A DNA stretch of 15,396 bases from Clostridia bacterium (GTDB taxonomy: Bacteria > Bacillota > Clostridia > Oscillospirales > QAMX01): positions 1-15,396 of the forward strand of contig JAFYLV010000162.1 of the NCBI GenBank assembly GCA_017556885.1, given 5' to 3'. Numbering within the stretch: the first letter of the stretch is position 1; each line of letters opens with the position of its first letter. A program made the translations under genes and the position numbers. Below are positions 7,391-13,563 of this stretch, piece after piece. A model generated the notes under the pieces. It was not told the DNA's origin, ran no database searches, and saw only the letters and a list, made by a program, of their open reading frames with translations.

Positions 7391-8371
7391 ATGGAGAATA
7401 ATCAAAAAATCAAGAGAATCGGCGTGCTGACCTCCGGTGGTGACGCCCCCGGTATGAACGCGGCGATCCGATCCGTTGTTCGGTCTGCGGCAGCCCGCAA
7501 TATACAGGTGCTTGGCATTCGCCGAGGCTATAACGGACTGATTAACGGTGACGTCACGGAGATGAATGCACGTTCCGTTAACGGCCTGACCTCCCGCGGC
7601 GGTACCATGCTTTGTACGGCGCGGTGCGATGAGTTCCGCTATGAGGAAGGCCAGCAGAGGGCTGCCAATGCTTGCCGCTATCTCGGTATCCAGGGACTTA
7701 TTGCCATTGGCGGCGATGGTACCTTCCGCGGATTGCGTGATCTTTCCAGGTTCGGCGTTCAAACCTGCGGTATCCCTGCGACCATTGATAACGATATCGC
7801 GTCCACCGACTATACCCTCGGCTTTGATACCGCCTGCAATACCGCGGTGGAAAATATCGATAAGCTTGCCGACACCATGCAGAGCCATGAGCGTATCTCC
7901 GTTGTGGAGGTCATGGGCCGTCATGCGGGTCATCTCGCGCTCTATGTAGGTATTGCCACCGGTGCGGCGGCGATCCTTGTGCCGGAGCATCCCTTTGACT
8001 TTGAACAGGATATCATTGAGCGTATCCGTGAGGGCCGCATCGCAGGAAAGAACCATTTCATCGTCATTGTTGCCGAGGGTGTCGGCCACGCCTCCGCCAT
8101 TGCGGACAGGATTGCCGCCGAGACGGGTATCGATACCCGCGTCACCATCATGGGACATATTCAGCGCGGCGGTTCTCCCTCGGCCCGCGACCGCGTAATG
8201 GCTACCCGCATGGGTCATTATGCCGTGGATTGTCTGCTTGCCGGAAAGTCGAATATCGTAGTTTGCTATAAGAACGCGCAGATGATCGATATGAATATCG
8301 ACGAAGCCCTTTCTATGACCAAGTGTCTGAATGAAAATATGTACGATATGGTCAAGGATATCAGCAAATAA
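7391..8371 (+). CDS. pfkA: 6-phosphofructokinase
   Basis: 326 residues, the normal size for group I bacterial PfkA. It phosphorylates fructose 6-phosphate to the 1,6-bisphosphate in glycolysis. The nucleotide site starts with IGVLTSGGDAPGMNAAIR. GGDG (Gly107-Gly110) has Gly after Asp109, which marks the ATP type; PPi-dependent enzymes have Asp there. PATIDND holds the catalytic base Asp133 and the metal ligand Asp135. MGRHAGHLAL is the substrate loop, and MGHIQRGGSPSARDR is the family's C-terminal phosphate- and effector-binding segment. One oddity is Ala130 where E. coli and Bacillus ATP enzymes have Gly124 and PPi enzymes have Lys. GAAAGGA lies 9 nt before the ATG. It follows dnaE by 31 bp with no terminator between; dnaE-pfkA is a common pairing in Clostridia. 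Confidence 0.96.
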   Translation: MENNQKIKRIGVLTSGGDAPGMNAAIRSVVRSAAARNIQVLGIRRGYNGLINGDVTEMNARSVNGLTSRGGTMLCTARCDEFRYEEGQQRAANACRYLGIQGLIAIGGDGTFRGLRDLSRFGVQTCGIPATIDNDIASTDYTLGFDTACNTAVENIDKLADTMQSHERISVVEVMGRHAGHLALYVGIATGAAAILVPEHPFDFEQDIIERIREGRIAGKNHFIVIVAEGVGHASAIADRIAAETGIDTRVTIMGHIQRGGSPSARDRVMATRMGHYAVDCLLAGKSNIVVCYKNAQMIDMNIDEALSMTKCLNENMYDMVKDISK

Positions 8372-8407
8372 TGCCTATATGGGCGGAAATTGTAGGATAA
8401 TCGGATT

Positions 8408-9688
8408 ATGAAAAAGCAGAAAAAGACCCTTGCCGAGCAGCTTGCCGCGCGAAAGACGCGTAAGCCTCCCGCACTGATCTATCTCATTCTTGCATTCATC
8501 TGGAAGTGCCTCTATTTTCGCCGCCTTGGCGTACATATCACGAAAAAGGTGGATCCGAAGAGCTACAAGGGCCCGTATATCGTTGTATCCAACCATGCAT
8601 CCCGCATGGATTATATCTACACAGGGCTTGCTTTTCTTCCGCACCGGCTGAATTTTGTGGCGGGATACAATGAATTCTTCCGATCTCACCTTGCCTTTGT
8701 CTTCCGGCTTCTGCAGGTCATTCCAAAACGAAACTTTACCCCCGATCTGCATACTGTTAAGGAGATTATGCGGATTATCCGTGCCGGCGGACGTATCATT
8801 CTTTTCCCGGAGGGCATGAGCTCCATCGGCGGCAACAGCCAGCCCTGTGCCATCGGCGGCGGAAAACTTCTGAAGAAGCTCGGTGTGCCTGTTTTGGTCT
8901 GCCGCATCCGCGGCGGATATCTGACCAATACCAAATACTGTCTTGACGAGCGTCGCGGCAGGGTAGAGGTGGAGGTGGACGAGCTATTCAGCCCGGATAA
9001 ACTCGCATCCATGACCGCGGACGAGATCCAGTCTGCGTTGGATGCAGAGATCCGCAATGACGATTATGCCTGGAACAAGACCGCCCGCGTTGCCTATGAG
9101 GGGCACGGGCGTATGGCGCAGGATCTGCATACGCTGCTCTTCAAGTGCCCTCGCTGCGGCGAGGAGCTCCGTATGAAGGGTGAGGGCGATGTTATTCGCT
9201 GCGAAGCCTGCGGAAACGGCGCGAACCTGAATGCGTATTACGACCTGATCCCCCTGGATGATACCTGCGTACTGCCCGAAACTCCGTCCGCGTGGTGGAA
9301 CTGGCAGCGCGAACAGGTCCGTGCCCGCGTTGCGGATCCGGCCTTTGAGCTTCGCGAGAAGGTAAAGCTCGGAACACTGCCGAAGTATGAATACCTGAAG
9401 GATCAAAAGACCTCGGAGATCACCGGCGAGGGAGAGATTTTCCTTAATCGCGACGGATTTACTTTTACCGGTAAAAATCACGGTGAGGATTTCACCTTCC
9501 ATCTTACCCCCGGTGAGCTCCCGACCTACGGTATGTGTACCGATGTGACCCGGTTCTATACCTTCTTCCGTGGCGAATTTTATGAATTCTTCCCGGAGAA
9601 GAATACCGTCGCACTTTGGCTTATGGCAACGGAGGAGATCCACCGCCTGACGGGCGGCGCATGGCAGGATTATCCCAAAGCAGAGTAA
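8408..9688 (+). CDS. PlsC-like 1-acylglycerol-phosphate acyltransferase with C-terminal zinc ribbon
   Basis: 426 residues, about twice the length of a minimal PlsC. The N-terminal part has one hydrophobic segment (residues about 18-33) and an acyltransferase domain: VSNHASRMDYIY contains the catalytic HX4D (His63, Asp68) and FPEGMSSIGG (Glu135) is the glycerol-phosphate-binding EGxS motif. This family moves an acyl group to lysophosphatidic acid or similar acceptors at the inner membrane face. After about residue 230 there is an added part: a zinc ribbon with CPRC (Cys247, Cys250) and CEAC (Cys265, Cys268), then about 150 residues with no family I recognise (LTPGELPTYGMCTDVTRFYTFFRGEFYEFFPE). 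The acceptor is therefore uncertain. It lies 36 bp after pfkA with an AGGA site, and is the last gene before the operon terminator. Confidence 0.87.
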   Translation: MKKQKKTLAEQLAARKTRKPPALIYLILAFIWKCLYFRRLGVHITKKVDPKSYKGPYIVVSNHASRMDYIYTGLAFLPHRLNFVAGYNEFFRSHLAFVFRLLQVIPKRNFTPDLHTVKEIMRIIRAGGRIILFPEGMSSIGGNSQPCAIGGGKLLKKLGVPVLVCRIRGGYLTNTKYCLDERRGRVEVEVDELFSPDKLASMTADEIQSALDAEIRNDDYAWNKTARVAYEGHGRMAQDLHTLLFKCPRCGEELRMKGEGDVIRCEACGNGANLNAYYDLIPLDDTCVLPETPSAWWNWQREQVRARVADPAFELREKVKLGTLPKYEYLKDQKTSEITGEGEIFLNRDGFTFTGKNHGEDFTFHLTPGELPTYGMCTDVTRFYTFFRGEFYEFFPEKNTVALWLMATEEIHRLTGGAWQDYPKAE

Positions 9689-9692
9689 TCGC

Positions 9693-9728
9693 AAAAAGCA
9701 AGTCTCAAAAAAGAGGCTTGCTTTTTTT
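9693..9728 (+). terminator. Intrinsic terminator ending the murB-to-acyltransferase operon
   Basis: A 14-bp stem (9693-9706 with 9713-9726, one U-G wobble at 9703/9716) with a 6-A loop is followed by a run of T (9722-9728). It begins 4 nt after the acyltransferase stop codon. The A-rich 5' arm means it could also work in the opposite direction. Confidence 0.9.
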
Positions 9729-9746
9729 ATTAAATAGGTTTAAAAT
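9718..9746 (+). promoter_or_regulatory. Putative promoter for the riboswitch-controlled operon
   Basis: TTGCTT (9718-9723) and TAAAAT (9741-9746, one mismatch from TATAAT) are spaced by 17 bp. The -35 box lies within the 3' arm of the preceding terminator. Transcription would start near 9753, about 13 nt before the aptamer P1 helix. A perfect 10-nt palindrome, ACTCCGGAGT (9758-9767), lies just inside the transcript. Confidence 0.55.
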
Positions 9747-9765
9747 ATTGAAAAGAGACTCCGGA

Positions 9766-9875
9766 GTATAAAGGGGAGTAGCAGAGGGAATTGCCTGCGG
9801 GCATCCCTGGCAGATGGCGTCAGTACGGCAGAAAGTTCTGCCCGCCGCTGCATGAAACTGCGAGACTTTTATTAC
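9766..9875 (+). ncRNA. yybP-ykoY (Mn2+) riboswitch aptamer
   Basis: The hallmark GGGGAGTAGC (9773-9782) is present with its preceding AAA. The second conserved element, GCGTCAGTAC (9817-9826), is followed by hairpin GGCAG/CTGCC (9827-9831 with 9838-9842) and CGCC, matching the L3 side of the family. The 3' signature GCGAGACTTTT (9860-9870) matches the usual GCAAGACCUUU. P1 pairs 9766-9774 with 9866-9875 (9 bp, one bulge and one G-U), bringing the two ends together. The family senses Mn2+ through two metal sites in the docked L1/L3 loops, and usually controls Mn2+ exporters. Here it precedes an OadB-like gene. The P1 3' strand overlaps the terminator stem that follows, so Mn2+ should turn expression on. 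Identification is from remembered consensus and was not scored with a covariance model. Confidence 0.92.
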
Positions 9876-9914
9876 GGGCTGATTTTCCGTCAATAAGGGT
9901 CTCTAATTTTTTTT
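9862..9914 (+). terminator. Riboswitch expression-platform terminator
   Basis: Strand 9862-9877 (GAGACTTTTATTACGG) pairs with 9887-9903: 16 bp with one bulged C (9891) and two G-U pairs, closing a 9-nt loop (9878-9886). Eight T follow at 9907-9914. The stem's 5' strand contains the whole 3' strand of aptamer P1 (9866-9875), so aptamer and terminator cannot form together. GAGAC also occurs at 9755-9759 and could compete for GTCTC (9899-9903) as an antiterminator. Confidence 0.88.
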
Positions 9915-9932
9915 GTACAGAGGTGCAAAGGT

Positions 9933-11036
9933 ATGGAATTCTTAGTGGAGTACATCTCCCAGGTAACCTGGCAGCAGCTCGTCATGTGGTGCATCGGCGG
10001 ACTGCTTATTTTCCTTGCGATCTACAAGGAAATGGAACCCACCCTGCTTCTTCCCATGGGCTTCGGCGCGATTCTTGTCAACCTTCCCGAGACCGGTGCC
10101 ATCGGTCCCCTGACCGAGCTTTATAATGCCGGCATCGCAAATGAGCTCTTCCCCCTGATCCTGTTTATCGGTATCGGTGCGATGATCGACTTCGGTCCGC
10201 TGCTCTCCAATCCCAAACTGCTGATCTTCGGTGCTGCGGCGCAGTTCGGTATCTTCTTTACCTTCTGCCTCGCCGGCCTCCTCGGATTCGAGCTGAAGGA
10301 TGCTGCCTCCATCGGTGTTATCGGCGCCGCTGACGGCCCCACCTCCATCTTCGTTGCCAACGTCCTCGGCTCAAACTACGTCGGTGCGATCATCGTTGCG
10401 GCCTACTCCTACATGGCCCTCGTTCCCCTCATTCAGCCCCCGGTCATCCGCCTTCTGACCACGAAGAGGGAGCGTATGATCCGCATGGAGTACACCCCCG
10501 GTGCCGTCAGTCGCCTGACCCGTATCGTGTTCCCCATCCTCATCACCGTCACCGCCTGCCTCATCGCTCCCGAGAGCGCTGCTCTCGTCGGTTTCCTGAT
10601 GTTCGGTAACCTCATCCGCGAGTGCGGCGTGCTGGAGAGCCTCTCCCAGACTGCGCAGAATGCACTGGCAAACCTCGTTACCATCTTCCTTGGTATCACC
10701 GTTGCTCTGCAGATGCAGGCCGACAAGTTCCTCCGCAAGGAGACCATCGTCATTATGGCTCTCGGTCTCGTTGCCTTCATCTTCGACACCTTCGCCGGTG
10801 TCATGCTTGCAAAGATCATGAATATCTTCGTCAAGAAGAAGATCAACCCCATGATCGGTGCCTGCGGCATCTCGGCATTCCCCATGTCTGCCCGCGTCAT
10901 CCATAAGATGGGCCTGAAGGAGGATCCCCAGAACTTCCTTCTCATGCACGCCATCGGTGTCAACGTTTCCGGTCAGATCGCATCCGTCGTTGCCGGCGGT
11001 ATGCTGCTTGGCCTTGTTTCCAACCTCATTAAGTAA
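9933..11036 (+). CDS. OadB-like Na+-transporting decarboxylase beta subunit
   Basis: 367 residues of mostly hydrophobic helices. It belongs to the beta-subunit family of Na+-pumping biotin decarboxylases (OadB, GcdB, MmdB), which move Na+ across the membrane while carboxybiotin is decarboxylated. Family signatures: LFIGIGAMIDFGPLLSNP with the key Asp86 (the Na+-site Asp of OadB), GAADGPTSIFVANVLGSNYVGAIIVAAYSYMALVP, and FGNLIRECGV with Asn226, then ALANLVTIFLGITVALQM. About ten membrane spans are likely. It lies right after the Mn2+ riboswitch, with AGAGGTG as ribosome site. No alpha (carboxyltransferase), biotin carrier or normal gamma gene is in the window, so the substrate is unknown and this may be an orphan transporter. 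Isoleucine is almost always ATC and proline CCC, a bias stronger than in neighbours and typical of high expression. Confidence 0.9.
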   Translation: MEFLVEYISQVTWQQLVMWCIGGLLIFLAIYKEMEPTLLLPMGFGAILVNLPETGAIGPLTELYNAGIANELFPLILFIGIGAMIDFGPLLSNPKLLIFGAAAQFGIFFTFCLAGLLGFELKDAASIGVIGAADGPTSIFVANVLGSNYVGAIIVAAYSYMALVPLIQPPVIRLLTTKRERMIRMEYTPGAVSRLTRIVFPILITVTACLIAPESAALVGFLMFGNLIRECGVLESLSQTAQNALANLVTIFLGITVALQMQADKFLRKETIVIMALGLVAFIFDTFAGVMLAKIMNIFVKKKINPMIGACGISAFPMSARVIHKMGLKEDPQNFLLMHAIGVNVSGQIASVVAGGMLLGLVSNLIK

Positions 11037-11054
11037 GAGAGGAGACTTTATACG

Positions 11055-11198
11055 ATGAATTTTAAGTTTACTCCCGAAGTATTTCAGCAGGCTCTCGGTA
11101 TTTCCGGCAAGGCCTACGTAGGCGTTTTCGTCGCTGCCATGATTCTGATGATCGTCATGTACGTTCTGGGAATCATCTCCGCAAAAACCAAAAAATAA
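11055..11198 (+). CDS. Small single-helix membrane protein, 47 residues
   Basis: ATG 11055 follows an AGGAG (11039-11043) by 11 nt and comes 18 bp after the oadB-like stop. The product begins MNFKFTPEVFQQALGISGKA, then one membrane helix (about residues 20-42, YVGVFVAAMILMIVMYVLGI), and ends SAKTKK. The positively charged end after the helix suggests an outside N-terminus. I do not recognise a named family. OadG, the gamma subunit that anchors and stabilises OadB, is also a small protein with one N-terminal helix, so this may be a stripped-down gamma-like partner lacking the soluble tail. The position directly behind the beta subunit supports a complex. It is easily missed because of its size. 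Confidence 0.8.
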   Translation: MNFKFTPEVFQQALGISGKAYVGVFVAAMILMIVMYVLGIISAKTKK

Positions 11199-11204
11199 AA
11201 ACAG

Positions 11205-12140
11205 ATGAACTGGTTCATCTTTTCCGCAGCCCTGGTGATCGCACTGGGGCTTGCGGGCTTTATTGGCTTTCTGTTTACCTTTGCCCGCGGTCCTAGTGTG
11301 GATATCACGAAGCAGATGCTGCATCCCAAGAGTATCTATTACCCCTTCCGGGGTACGATCGGTGATGGCGTCGAATGGCTTAAAAAGCGTGATTTTGAGC
11401 ATGTGTATATCAAGTCCCGTGACGGTCTACAGCTGCACGCAAGGTTCCTGCCCGGAAGATCCGACCGATGCATCATCATGATCCACGGATATCGCTCCAA
11501 AGGGGAGAATGACTTTTCCTGCGCCTGCAAGTTCTATCACGAGCAGCTTGGAATGAGCCTTTTGATCACGACGCAGCGCGGTAACGGCAGAAGCGGCGGT
11601 AATTTCGTCACCTTTGGTGTCAAAGAGCGCTACGATGCGCTTTCCTGGGCGGAGTATATTCGCGACCGTATGGGAGAGCATGTCGACCTCTTCCTTACCG
11701 GTGTTTCCATGGGCGCAAGTACTGTGCTCATGGCGGCAGATCTACCCCTGCCTGCCTGCACCCGCGGTATTATTGCGGACTGCGGCTTTACCTGTCCGGA
11801 GGATATTATCTCCGACGTGATGAAAAAGCGTTTCCACCTTCCGAAATTCCCGCTGTTGTATCTGGTCAAGCTCTACGCCCGTATCTTCGGCTTTCCGCTT
11901 GAAACTGCGGATGCAAGGAAGTCACTTGCGAACACGTCTGTGCCGGTACAGCTCATCCACGGCCGGTGCGATGCTTTTGTACCCTGTTATATGACGGAGC
12001 AAAACTTTGCTGCCGCGACGGGAGAGAAGTACGTATTCTATTCCGAGCCCGCCGGTCACGGTTGTTCCTATCTTTGCGACAAGGAACCGATGGAGAAAGC
12101 CATCGTGGAATTTGTCACGTTGCACTTGACCAATCGATAA
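11205..12140 (+). CDS. Membrane-anchored alpha/beta hydrolase
   Basis: 311 residues. The first about 25 residues (MNWFIFSAALVIALGLAGFIGF) form a membrane helix or uncleaved signal anchor. The rest is an alpha/beta hydrolase fold: IIMIHGYRSKGEND (HG oxyanion-hole strand), LTGVSMGAS with nucleophile Ser168, LIHGRCDAFVP with the acid Asp256, and PAGHGCSY with the base His285, so the catalytic triad is complete. It resembles the YqkD/Bem46-like peptidase-esterase group of Bacillota; substrate unknown. It starts 6 bp after the small membrane protein gene with only a weak A-rich site, so it probably relies on read-through translation and shares the riboswitch control. The function in relation to the OadB-like protein is unclear. 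A strong terminator overlaps its stop codon. Confidence 0.9.
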   Translation: MNWFIFSAALVIALGLAGFIGFLFTFARGPSVDITKQMLHPKSIYYPFRGTIGDGVEWLKKRDFEHVYIKSRDGLQLHARFLPGRSDRCIIMIHGYRSKGENDFSCACKFYHEQLGMSLLITTQRGNGRSGGNFVTFGVKERYDALSWAEYIRDRMGEHVDLFLTGVSMGASTVLMAADLPLPACTRGIIADCGFTCPEDIISDVMKKRFHLPKFPLLYLVKLYARIFGFPLETADARKSLANTSVPVQLIHGRCDAFVPCYMTEQNFAAATGEKYVFYSEPAGHGCSYLCDKEPMEKAIVEFVTLHLTNR

Positions 12141-12179
12141 AAAGAATCCCGCAGAGTACAAACTCTGCGGGGTTCTTTT
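12140..12179. terminator. Bidirectional terminator between convergent operons
   Basis: A perfect 18-bp stem (12140-12157 with 12162-12179, one U-G wobble at 12147/12172) has a 4-nt loop. It begins with AAAA and ends with TTTT, so it gives a U-tract on both strands. It ends the hydrolase transcript on the plus strand and the fucosidase transcript on the minus strand (stop codon at 12193). Confidence 0.92.
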
Positions 12180-12192
12180 GTGTGTATAGATA

Positions 12193-13545
12193 TTATTTGT
12201 TCGGCTCCATGCCCATTTCTTCGAAGAAGCGGTTGTCGCCACGGTAGAAGAAGCCGTGATAGCTGCCGCAGGGCAGATAACGGGGCTTTTTCTCAAATTC
12301 CATATCGATAACGGTCACGCCAAGCAGCTTATCCGGAACTTCGGAAGGCAGATCGTGAAGGGTGATGCGCCCGTCCTTATGGGTGAATTTGATGGGAGTT
12401 CCGTCAGCCAGAAGGCGGATGGATTTGGGGGCATCCAAATAGCCGGCAAAGGTCATTTCGCCGTCTTTCGGCCAAATGTAGTTCCAGGCATAAACGTGCG
12501 TCTCATCGGCGGTGGCGGCGGTAACGGCATTGGCACCGAAGGAGGAATAGTCCGCAGGCATGGGCGCGCAGGTACCGATGAAGCGGCGCTTTTCACCGTA
12601 AACGGCGACAGCGTTCTGCTTCAGCCATTTGCCGACGCTCAGCAGCGGCTCCAACGCATCCTGCGGAACACTGCCGTCGGGCTTGGGACCGATGTTCAGC
12701 AGCAGATTTCCGCCGTTGGATGCACAGTTGCGGATCATCTTCAGGATATCCATGGGCTTATAGGCATGTGCAGCGGACTGGGTCTCGTCCACATAACCCC
12801 AGCTGATGCCGTTGAAAGTCATGCAGGATTCCCAGGCGTTCTTGTCAGCCTTGATCTGCTCCTCGGGGGTCATGTAGTCCTCGTTCATGGCGCAGCGGCC
12901 ATTGATGATGAGATCCGGCTGCAGGTTGCGCATATGGGCATTTCGGCGGACGGAATCCCAGGCTTCATAAGAGGACATGGGCCAGGGGCCATCGTACCAA
13001 AGCAGATCGATCTTGCCGTAGTTGGTAAGAAGCTCCTCGTTGAGATCGTAGAGATACTGGGTGAAGCGTCGGCGTGCATCCTCGTCATAGGCGGCCTTGT
13101 AGCCGTCGGGATGGTGCCAGTCGGTCAGAGAAGAGTAAAGACCGATCTTGAGATCAAACTCACGGCAGGCCTCCACGAATTCACGCACGATATCGCGGTG
13201 CGGACCGTAGTTAACGGAGTTGAATGGGTTGACCTTGGAATCCCAAAGGGAGAAGCCCTCGTGATGGCGGGTGGTGAGAACCATGTACTTCATGCCCGCT
13301 TCCTTGGCAAGCTTTGCCCACTCGCGGCAGCAGCCTTCCTTGGGCGCAAAGGTATCGGCGAGCTTTGCGTATTCGTCGCGGTCGATGTCTTCACGAACCT
13401 GCACCCACTCACCGCGGCCGATCTGGGCATAGAGACCGTAGTGGATAAAAAGTCCGTAGCGCGCAGAGCGGAACCATTCCATTCGCTTTTCACGGGTCGC
13501 GGCGATCTCGCGCTGATAGGCATCAAAAGAGATGTTGGCGTTCAT
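12193..13545 (-). CDS. GH29 alpha-L-fucosidase
   Basis: 450 residues. The (beta/alpha)8 barrel shows the GH29 landmarks: WFRSARYGLFIHYGLYAQIGRGEW (His35 binds the sugar), MVLTTRHHEGFSLWDSK (His94, His95), GLYSSLTDWHHPD, and KIDLLWYDGPWP with the catalytic nucleophile Asp185. A C-terminal beta-sandwich follows. It removes terminal alpha-L-fucose from glycans with retention. There is no signal peptide (start MNANISFDAYQREI), so it acts in the cytoplasm on imported oligosaccharides. AAAGGA stands 11 nt before ATG 13545. It is 18 bp downstream of a large putative glycoside hydrolase in the same operon, which suggests one glycan pathway. No transporter is in view. Linkage preference within GH29 cannot be read from sequence alone. 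Confidence 0.93.
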   Translation of the reverse strand: MNANISFDAYQREIAATREKRMEWFRSARYGLFIHYGLYAQIGRGEWVQVREDIDRDEYAKLADTFAPKEGCCREWAKLAKEAGMKYMVLTTRHHEGFSLWDSKVNPFNSVNYGPHRDIVREFVEACREFDLKIGLYSSLTDWHHPDGYKAAYDEDARRRFTQYLYDLNEELLTNYGKIDLLWYDGPWPMSSYEAWDSVRRNAHMRNLQPDLIINGRCAMNEDYMTPEEQIKADKNAWESCMTFNGISWGYVDETQSAAHAYKPMDILKMIRNCASNGGNLLLNIGPKPDGSVPQDALEPLLSVGKWLKQNAVAVYGEKRRFIGTCAPMPADYSSFGANAVTAATADETHVYAWNYIWPKDGEMTFAGYLDAPKSIRLLADGTPIKFTHKDGRITLHDLPSEVPDKLLGVTVIDMEFEKKPRYLPCGSYHGFFYRGDNRFFEEMGMEPNK

Positions 13546-13563
13546 GTAAATAGTTTCCTTTCG

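Noticed and set aside
7160..8218. 352-codon minus-strand open frame across dnaE and pfkA
   Set aside because: Crosses two clearly conserved plus-strand genes and shows no recognisable domain.
10371..11402. 343-codon minus-strand open frame across the OadB-like, small membrane and hydrolase genes
   Set aside because: Very His/Asp/Gly-rich, low-complexity translation, the mirror image of the ATC/GTC/CTC-rich membrane gene. No ribosome site or promoter context.
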